Assembly (NCBI RefSeq): GCF_023091745.1
Contig: NC_068910.1
Location: 177,127,170-177,191,169, forward strand
Direction of reading: 5' to 3'
DNA from: Budorcas taxicolor
Lineage: Eukaryota; Chordata; Mammalia; Artiodactyla; Bovidae
DNA length: 64,000 nucleotides
The stretch's first letter is position 1. Each line of letters starts with the position of its first letter. Of this stretch, positions 56,238 through 64,000 are shown in pieces. A program made the position numbers and the translations under genes. The notes beneath the pieces were generated by a model. The model had not been told where the DNA came from and made no database searches. It worked only from the letters and a program-made list of their open reading frames with translations.

Positions 56238-56807
56238 CTGCTGCTGGGGATTCTCAATTGCTAATGTCAAGGGTAAGTGCAGGAGACAGACCTTTGTAAA
56301 TCACAAAGATAATAAAATTGTTATATAGATAAGGTCTGTAAGAAATGGTGCTTGAGTTGCTGCAAAACCACATGAAAAAAAAGAGGATACCTTGCCCCAG
56401 TAAGTAGTTTTTACATTAGAAATTAAAGGATAAGTAGGAATTAAGAAGGGGAAATATAGTGACTTTAAGAAAGAAATTTGAGGCAGATGGTGGAGCGTCT
56501 ACAGAAGTCATGTTGTAAAAGAGAGTCCAGTGTTTTCCAGGAACTAAAAAAGTTCATCACAGCCAGAGACAGAATGAGAAGTTTGAGACAGCGTTGGGGA
56601 ATCTAAGACTCTGGCACATTTCCTGATTGCTCATCTCTCTTCATACACCGCCAAAGTGGAGTCATCCACAACAGAGGAAAGAGTATTACATATTACAGTT
56701 CAGCTGGAGCTTATGGAGTGAGTACTGCAAATGTGTCCCTGTTCAACTGGAGCATGGGCAGGATCATAAAAAGTGGTGAATGTCACAGTGATGACTATTG
56801 TCCTCAG
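56238..56807. other. Unassigned spacer
   Basis: No gene or repeat that I can support. Confidence 0.3.
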
Positions 56808-57183
56808 ACTTCCTCTCTTACCCCTGAGGCAAAGTTGGAGGAGCAGGGAATTGGAGTTTTAAGTTTTTCAAGGAAACCAGAATCAAAGAAGAAAGTATTA
56901 GTGTGTTAGTTGCCAGTCGAGTCTGACCTTCTGCGATCCCATGGACTGTAGCCCACCAGTCTCCTCTGTCCGTGGAATTATTCAAGCAAGAATACTTGAG
57001 TAGGTTGTCATTTCCTTCTCCAGGGGATCTTCCTGACCCAGGGAACGAACCCAGGTCTCCTGCATTGCAGGCAGACTCTTTACCATCTGAGCCACCAGAG
57101 AAGCCCCCAACTTCTTCTCTTTACCCTGAGGCAAAGTTGGAGGAACAGGGAGTTGGAGTTCAAGTTTCTCATGGAAACCAGAG
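56808..57183. repeat. 75-bp direct duplication bracketing a SINE
   Basis: 56808-56882 and 57109-57183 are near-identical (shared core GAGGCAAAGTTGGAGGA and GGAAACCAGA). They are separated by a Bov-tA SINE and about a dozen other bases. The copies are far longer than a SINE target duplication and do not directly touch the left end of the SINE. Confidence 0.85.
56895..57107 (-). mobile_element. Bov-tA SINE
   Basis: Antisense Bov-tA: GTGTTAGTTGCCAGTCGAGT at the left, tRNA head GAGCCACCAGAGAAGCCCCC at the right. It lies between the two 75-bp duplicate copies. Confidence 0.92.
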
Positions 57184-57524
57184 TTAAAGCATGTCCCAAA
57201 TCAATGGCTGCCCTTGTCATAACACAGACACACATACACTAGGTCCTCCAACATGTTGGTGTGAGAGGAGCAAGCCATCCCACAGCTGGCCACTTATCAA
57301 CAATCCAATGGCTGCAAGGGTAAGCCAGCCTCCAGCACATGAGCAGCAGCAGACATCAGAGCTCTAAGGATACAGCCTTGGAATCAGTTACTGGGAGTGG
57401 GGTTGGGATTTGTGTGTATGTGTGTGCATGTGTGTGTGTAAACTAATTTGCCAGTAATATTTTTAATCACAGTTATATGTAGCATGTATTCCTAACATTC
57501 TTTGCTCAATTATCATCAAAGGCT
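57184..57524. other. Unassigned spacer with GT tract
   Basis: A GT-rich imperfect tract at 57411-57440. No gene supported. Confidence 0.35.
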
Positions 57525-57536
57525 AAGGCAAAGCAG

Positions 57537-57753
57537 GGCTTCCCTGTGGCTCAAACAGTAAAGAATCTGCCTGAAATGCAGGAGACCTGGGTTCAATCCC
57601 TGGGTTGGGAATATCCCCTGGAGAAGGAAATGGTAAGCCACTCCAGATTCTTGCCTGGTGAATTTTTTGAAAGAGGAGTCTGGTGGGCTATAGTCCACAG
57701 GGTTGCAAAGAGTCAGACACGACTGAGTGGTTAAATTTCACTTTTTCACTTTC
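57537..57753 (+). mobile_element. Bov-tA SINE
   Basis: A tRNA head (GGGCTTCCCTGTGGCTC) and Bov-A unit ending in TTTCACTTTTTCACTTTC. Duplications AAGGCAAAGCAG (57525-57536) and AAGCCAAAGCAG (57754-57765) differ by one base. Confidence 0.94.
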
Positions 57754-57765
57754 AAGCCAAAGCAG

Positions 57766-58115
57766 AAACAATGCTTGGTTGTGGTTGTATCTGGTGGTGA
57801 AAGTAAAGTCCAATGTTGTAAAGAACAATATTGCATAGGAACCTTGAATGTTAGGTCCATGAATCAAGGTAAATTGGATATGGTCAAACAGGAGATGGCA
57901 AGATTGTACATCGACATTTTAGGTATCAGTGAACTAAGAATGGACGGGAATGGGCAAATTCAATTCAGATGACCATTATATCTACTACTGTGGGCAAGAA
58001 TTCCATAGAAGAATGGAGTAGCCCTCAGTCAACAAGAGTCCAAAGTGCAGACTTGGTTGCAGTCTCAAAAATGACAGAATGATCTCGGTTCATTTCCAAA
58101 GCAAACTATTCAGGA
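57766..58115 (+). mobile_element. BovB LINE fragment, endonuclease region only
   Basis: Sense BovB from the 5' half of its coding region: IGTLNVRSMNQGKLDMVKQE and ILGISELRMDGNGQI are in the 57727-57972 frame. This is the start of the apurinic-endonuclease domain, with the N and E of the NVR/SE motifs visible. A stop follows at 57970 and the match ends near 58115, before the catalytic centre is complete. The 3' half of BovB is absent. Confidence 0.88.
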
Positions 58116-58739
58116 TATACATCTTGAATTTGACTGGCTTAGAATTCTTGGTGTGTTGAATGAGTATTTTGCTTTCCTTAAGGTATTCAGCTTTATCCCC
58201 AGTTTACAGCTGGAAAACTCATTCTGCTCTGAGGTCTAGAGAAAGTAAAAATATAAGAGAGTCAGGTATCTAGTGAGTAAAGTAACCATGACAAAAACTC
58301 CTTGGCCTTGAGCTTGTTCTAATATCAAGCAAAGTCATTGTGCTTATAGCACTATCATTTTAAATAAAATTAGATAAATTTAAAACTAAATAATTATCAC
58401 TCTTCAAAGCTCAGGAAACTGGCCTGATTTCAGACATTAAAATGTTTGTACTTTATTAATATTGCATCATACAAATTAGCATATATTATGCATAACACTT
58501 CATAGCTTTGTTCTTTTGAAAAAATTTTAAACCACCCTTAAAGTTATTTACTTAAGGCAGATGGTATTTTCTGCCCTTTCTTTTTAGTAAAAGATTATTT
58601 GATCCAAGATAATGAGAAGTGTTCCTCTGAGGACTGAAGTCTCATTTATTCCCTCAGATAGAAGCATACATCAGAGGCATATTTCAAGACTTTCAATTGC
58701 TTGGTCAAGTAGCTTGTGCATGGTTGGTATTTGTTGGTT
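58116..58739. other. Unassigned spacer
   Basis: No gene or repeat that I can support. Confidence 0.3.
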
Positions 58740-58751
58740 AGCTGGTTTATT

Positions 58752-58969
58752 GAAAGAAGAAAAGTGAAAGTGAAGCTGCTCAGTCGTGTCCGACTCTTTG
58801 CGACCCCATGGACTGTAGCCTACCAGGCTCCTCCGTCCGTAGGATTCTCCAGGCAAAAATACTGGAGTGAGTTGCCATTTCCTTCTCCAGGAGATCTTCC
58901 CAACCCAGGGACCGAACCCTTGTCTCCTGCATTGCCAGGCAGATTCTTTACCATCTGAGCCACCAGGGA
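58752..58969 (-). mobile_element. Bov-tA SINE
   Basis: Antisense Bov-tA with the perfect 12-bp duplication AGCTGGTTTATT at 58740-58751 and 58970-58981. Well preserved. Confidence 0.96.
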
Positions 58970-59257
58970 AGCTGGTTTATTAGTAGATTTTAAATCAAAT
59001 ACATTTAAAAGTTTGGGAAATATTAATGAAAAGAAATATGATTGGTGAGCAAAGAGAAATAAATAGGAATTTAGGAGATACGGAATCTTGAATTGTACAA
59101 CTTTCACTTTTAGAAAACAAAATCTTTTTAACGACTTTAACTTGAATTCATAATGTGGAGTAATGCTTGAGAAGGCACCTAATACTAGAAGCATTAAATT
59201 AATTTATTCCTTAAATGAATATTTTTGAATGATTATGTGCTTGTTTCTTTATTTGCT

Positions 59258-59474
59258 GTTATTGTCTTTGTTTAGTCACTAAGTTATGTCTGACTCTTTG
59301 CAAACCCATGGACTGTAGCCAGCCAGGCTCCTCTGTATGTGGGATTTCCCAGGCAAGAATACTGGAATGGGTTGCTATTTCCTACTCCAGGAGATCTTCC
59401 TGACCCAGGGATCAAATCTGCATCACCTGCATTGGAAATTAGATTCTTTACTGCTGAACCATCAGGGAAGCTTT
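59258..59474 (-). mobile_element. Bov-tA SINE
   Basis: Antisense Bov-tA, TTTAGTCACTAAGTTATGTC at the left and GAACCATCAGGGAAGC at the right. Flanks are similar T-rich strings (GCTTGTTTCTTTATTT and GCTTTGTTTTCTTATTTT), a decayed duplication. Confidence 0.9.
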
Positions 59475-59689
59475 GTTTTCTTATTTTAAATAAAATTCTA
59501 ATTAAATTCAGGGTCCAAGATGAACTATTAGAATATGATACCCACAAAACATATTATAAATCATCTGTTAAAAATATTAATTTTGGTGTGAAAAACTGAC
59601 CTGGATGGAAAATGTAATTGCTCCTTTATTTATTCCAAAGTAAGTTAGACCAGAATCTAGGTTATAAACATGTATTGATGACTGATTAA

Positions 59690-60175
59690 TTCATGTTTAT
59701 AACCATGGTTGATTTTTTGTGTCAATTTGCCTAGACCGCAGTGCCCAGATATATGGTCAAAAAATATTCTGGGACGTTTCTTTGTGGACATTTGGGGATG
59801 ACAATTATGTTTAAATTGGGAACTCTGAGTACAGCAGATTGCTTTCCATAATGTGGGGGACTGGGGCTCATCTAATCAGCTGAAGATCTGAATAGAATAA
59901 AAGGCTGACCTCCCCAGGAAAGAGAAAATTCTTAATAAGACTGCCTTCAGAATTTATCTTCAACACAGGATGTTTATGGTTCTATGGTATACTGCATTTG
60001 GATTCAAATTGCCACTTTATCCTGAGTATCCAGCCTGCCAGCCACCTCCCCTGGTAGATTTTGGACTGTCAAAGCCTCTGTAGGCATGTGAGCCAATTAT
60101 ATAAGATAAATCTTTCTACATATACACATCTTATTGGTTATATTTCTCTAGTGATTCCTGAGTAATACACTAACA
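59690..60175. mobile_element. Ancient mammalian repeat, family not assigned
   Basis: Ordered phrases TTTTTGTGTCAATTTGCCTA, CAGTGCCCAGATATATGGTC, CTCATCTAATCAGCTGAAGA and, at the end, TATTTCTCTAGTGATTCCTGAGTAATAC match a common mammalian interspersed repeat with these ends. I do not name the family. Non-coding. Confidence 0.5.
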
Positions 60176-62769
60176 TTTTATTTAATAAGTTCAGAAGCCA
60201 TTGCTTGTACAGATTTCATTCAAAGTTATCCAGACAGTAACCAAAGGAAGGACAATAAGCAATAGAGTAAGAACAATAGCTTCCTGACACAGTGGTCAGG
60301 AAATCTGGAAATCCTGCTATATGAGTGAACTTATATAAATCTTTTAACTTTTGTTCTATTTCCAGTTACTCTATATGCACAATTCAAAAATTTTTTCACA
60401 CTTACTGTATTATTATTGTTAAAGTAGTCCAGAAAAAGACCGAGCAGCTTATTTTTAGGTTAAAAATGGGAAATAGGTCCTAAGGACCTGAAAATAATTT
60501 ATCCAAAGTTAGAGTACTCAGAATAGAATCAGGGTTTTCTGAAGTATTTGATACCATCAAATGAAGTGTGACAAAATATATTGGAAAGAAACCAAGAACA
60601 AGCCTCAGAAGTCTAGTTCTGATGTTGGATAGTAGTCTCATTTTTGCCAGTAGATTATGAACATCTTAGAAGTCTTTTTTTAAATGGTGTAGTCCAAGAG
60701 CCTTATATTCTTCCTGGAACACTAGATATACAATAGATTTGTGAGGACTAAATAAATAAACAAAGAAAGAAAATACTTTCCATGGACCATGGAAAATTTA
60801 CTCAAATTTTTTAAGATTCAGTTTCTCCAAAGAAGATTAAATGATTTCAAAGCTCACTAACTGTGTGATTGTACCATCACTGGGGTTATTTCTTCCTCTA
60901 AGTTCAGTAGTTCATCTTCTCTATTACTATGTTAAAACTACTTCCTACATTAAAACATAAAACAGTCTTATTTTTGATGAGTGTGACTATCTCTTCTAAA
61001 TTTAGGAACCATATTTCTGTCATTAATATTAAGTGCTTAACGACCCATTTGTAGATTTTTAACCTTGCTTGAAATTAAACAGTTTCGAGTATATTCATAT
61101 ATGAGTTGAGGGTGTCTTTTTCTTTGGTTACTCATTGTCATGATACTTTAAGACAGTTTATTGAAGATTATGAAGATAAGTTTAAATAAATGCAGTATAA
61201 AAATTATACTTAGTTTTAATATTAGGAAACTCCAGATTCAATTTCTAGTCAACCAGAATCAAGACAACCAGATTGAGTGAGATTCATATCACACTTTTTA
61301 ATATCCCTCGTTCTTAGAGCAAGATATTCAATATCCTTTTTAGATAACTCTTTCAAAAATCATTTTTTACAGTAAGATAAAAAAATCTCCCTTGAAATAA
61401 TGTTCCCTAAGGCCTTCTTCAGCTTTGAAATAGTTTGTTTCATAACTATTTCAAGTTTCATAGCCTATAAAATAGGCTAAGATATAAAGATTTGAATTGG
61501 TTAATATTAATAGTAATTCTATTCATCTTGAGTCCACATGACAAAAAAAGTTTAAATCAAAGTTTTTATAGAAAGTACAGTAACAACTTGCTGATCTTGA
61601 AATCATAGAACAGAAATTTAAAGTGTTCAGAACCAGCAAATAAATTTAAAAGTCCATAAAGAGGAAAAATATTTCTAACAAATCTCATAAGATTAAATTC
61701 TTTCAGGTACTTATTTAAAGACTACTATTTCTACTTTACATGTAATTAAATAAGTTTAGCTATATGATTTCCCAGTCCTGAAACAAATTAGAAACAAAAA
61801 CCAGTTAGGAAGAAAAGGAGGATGGCCAAAGATAGATGTGTACACTGAGTGTGAAATGAGATGTTCTGACAATAAAAGAGGAGACCAAACAAAATTCATT
61901 CAGTTGTCTTCAGAGTCACTATACTACAGCAATTCCTAGTTGATGTTCCTAATTCAGAGGGATAGACATAAGTATGATTATACTATGTATAATATGTATA
62001 TTTCATTTTATAAATGCTTCTATCAAATATGGCTGAAATTAAAGCAGTTTTTACTTAAAATGCTTAATTTTCAGTTACTTTAGAATTTCACTTTTGCAGA
62101 GCTTAGTTCTCCAGGAAGCATTTACCTAGAAAAAACATTTTTATCTGTAACCAAAGCCTTTAAAAGTCACCCTTTGAGAGTTTTAAAAGCCGAGAACTCC
62201 ATATGATTCAGTAGACTGCTGAGTTGGGTATTCTTCAAGTAAGTGTTGAATTACTAAGTGAAGGTAATAGATTTTATACCATCACAAGGCCCGCCATTGC
62301 TAGAAAAAGATGAACTTGTATCATCAGAAGTAATTTTTAAGCTTTTTTCCCTACTAGGAATTTAATAAATTATTGTTAAATATACAAATACCCAAACCTA
62401 CTGGACTTTTCTGTGGATATAACATTGAGCCACTTGTTAGCTATGAAAGATTTTGGGTAGCATAGATTTATGCTGCTTAAAGTAATTCAGAAATGTATCC
62501 AAATAGCACTAGGAACTACAAAAATTCAGAAGAATCTCCAATGCACTCCTCCAAAGTGAGTCTCATCTACTGCAGCTTCTGACGGCAGCATCCTGAGTGA
62601 CTTGACAGTCCCACAGATTAGCTGTTCTAATCTCTCAATTCCTATATGTTTTCATCCCTTGGTCTTCTTTTCTACATTAGCTACCTTCTTCTGTAGTCAT
62701 AACATTTAACTGTTTATATTCATTATCACTTATTCAAATGTTTCCTTTTTCTAATCACAACTTTCTTTT
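60176..62769. other. Long unassigned stretch
   Basis: About 2.6 kb of AT-rich sequence without a recognisable repeat, gene or open frame of note. It is the longest featureless stretch of the window. Confidence 0.4.
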
Positions 62770-62774
62770 TTCTA

Positions 62775-63092
62775 ACTTATTTATTGTTTTTAATTGAAAT
62801 ATTGTTGCTATAAAATGTTATGTAACTTGTAGGTATACAATATTGTGATTCGCAATATTAAAGGATATACTCCATTTATCATTATTGTAAAATATTGGTT
62901 ATATTTCCTTCATTGTAGATAATATCCTTATAGTTTTTGTACACCTAATAGTTCATATTTCTTAATCTCCTACCCCTATTTTGTCCCTCTCCCTCCCCTC
63001 TCCCCACTGGTAGCCACTAGTCTGTTCTTTATGTCTGTGAGTCTACTTATTTTTTGTTATACTCACTAGTTTATTGTAGTAAGTATACCCAT
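62775..63092 (-). mobile_element. Old L1 3'UTR fragment
   Basis: Antisense L1 3'UTR: TTTTTAATTGAAATATTGTT, then CCTCTCCCCACTGGTAGCCA, then TTTATGTCTGTGAGTCTACT. Similar in order to the L1 at 33088 but more decayed. Confidence 0.65.
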
Positions 63093-63356
63093 GACTATAT
63101 TATTTCTAATGCCAATTTCTCAATATCCATCAGCCACATTTTCTTGTTATTTTCCAACTCATTCATCTGCCTTCCATATTCTTATAACTTGAAGCTCCAC
63201 TCTACAGGAGGAAAATCCCTAACAGGATAGGTTAATATCACTATTAATTTATAATCTCCAGTCTTAACTGAACCTTCAAATAGTCCTAATACTTAACATT
63301 AAGTTCCCTAAAAAAGTTACTTTCTCAGTATATCAATTACCTGTTATTAGCTAAAA

Positions 63357-63640
63357 GACGGAGAAGGCAATGGCACCCCACTCCAGTACTCTTGCCTGAA
63401 AAATCCCATGGACAGAGGAGCCTGGTAGGCTGCAGTCCATGGGGTCGCAAAGAGTAGGACACGACTGAGCGACTTCACTTTCACTTTTCACTTTCATGCA
63501 TTGAAGAAGGAAATGGCAACCCACTCCAGTGTTCTTGCCTGGAGAATCCCAGGGACGGGGGAGCCTGGTGGGCTGCTGTCTGTGGGGTCTCACAGAGTCT
63601 GACACGACTGAAGCGACATAGCAGCAGCAGTAGCAGCAGG
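63357..63640 (+). mobile_element. BOV-A2 SINE (full dimer)
   Basis: Two Bov-A monomers joined by TTCACTTTCACTTTTCACTT and ending in a GCAGCAGCAG-rich tail. Duplication AGCTAAAA at 63349-63356 and 63641-63648. Well preserved and therefore young. Confidence 0.95.
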
Positions 63641-63648
63641 AGCTAAAA

Positions 63649-64000
63649 AGAAATGCAAAATCTACAAATCAGATGTCTAATATAGGCCAGAACCATCTGC
63701 AGTGGTTCAGTTGTGGCAGCTCTCCTCCACATTGGTCTCATATTCCTCCTAGAATGAGCAAGCCATCCTAGACATGTTCTTAAGGCATTAGCAGCAAAAT
63801 AAGAGATCCAGGGTCACTGTGCAAGACCTTTTAGGATATAAACTAAAAACTGGCATAAAGTCACATCCAACTTATTCTATTGGTGAAAGATAGTCATACA
63901 GTTATACCCAAAGTCAGAAAGTAGATAGATATATTATCTGCCTATTCTGTGGGAATAACTGCAAAGAGTGTGAGGACACTCTTTTATAGGACAAAGAGTG
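63649..64000. other. Unassigned spacer
   Basis: No gene or repeat that I can support in the last 350 bases. Confidence 0.3.

Overview
The window is mammalian and specifically ruminant (Bovidae-type) DNA. It carries Bov-tA and BOV-A2 SINEs, BovB (RTE-clade) LINEs, CHR-2 cetartiodactyl SINEs and young L1 tails of the cattle/sheep type. It is AT-rich and intergenic or intronic. I found no convincing host exon. Nearly every open reading frame of any length lies inside a retroelement. The species cannot be fixed beyond a pecoran ruminant.

Layout: 1-2000 is antisense L1 (a young L1 inside an older L1, with a small BovB tail nested in the young one). 2343-2881 is an internally deleted Tigger1 DNA transposon. 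4746-7448 is a decayed hAT-Charlie (MER5-type) transposon broken by a CHR-2 SINE, a BovB copy and a Bov-tA SINE. 7860-8378 is an L1 3'UTR with compound microsatellites and a Bov-A insertion. 8969-9171 is MER20. From 9.3 to 31 kb lie Bov-tA SINEs, L2 fragments, a 2-kb L1 remnant and eight BovB copies on both strands, four of which reach into the reverse transcriptase (RT) domain. 31.5-37.3 kb holds a MaLR LTR, an L1 with an inverted 5' part and L1 3' ends carrying SINEs. MIR and L2 follow at 38.6-39.5 kb.

The most informative element is a class I (gammaretrovirus-like) endogenous provirus at 39559-45368, plus strand. Its two LTRs (462 and 458 bp) differ at 12 positions by hand count plus a 4-bp indel. 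It has a tRNA-Pro-type primer binding site, a gag that has lost most of matrix but keeps a PPPY motif, a capsid start and a CCHC knuckle, then a protease-RT frame and an integrase core. RNase H, the integrase N-terminus and env are missing. Active sites are damaged (DMG in protease, HVDD in RT) and frames are broken, so it is not intact. An antisense L1 of about 0.8 kb sits in the integrase C-terminal region with a 15-bp target duplication.

45.4-64 kb continues with L1, BOV-A2, L2 and BovB. One old antisense BovB at 53948-55983 has a young sense BovB tail inside it, and one BovB fragment at 57766-58115 keeps only the endonuclease part. Bov-tA SINEs with clear 11-13 bp target duplications and long stretches of unassigned single-copy sequence make up the rest.

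The genes do not work together as a pathway. The window is a layered record of insertions: L2, MIR, MER20, hAT-Charlie and Tigger1 first, then MaLR and old L1, then CHR-2, then BovB, Bov-tA and BOV-A2, the provirus and young L1. I found no evidence for a new biological system. Family names come from recalled consensus features, not from a database search.
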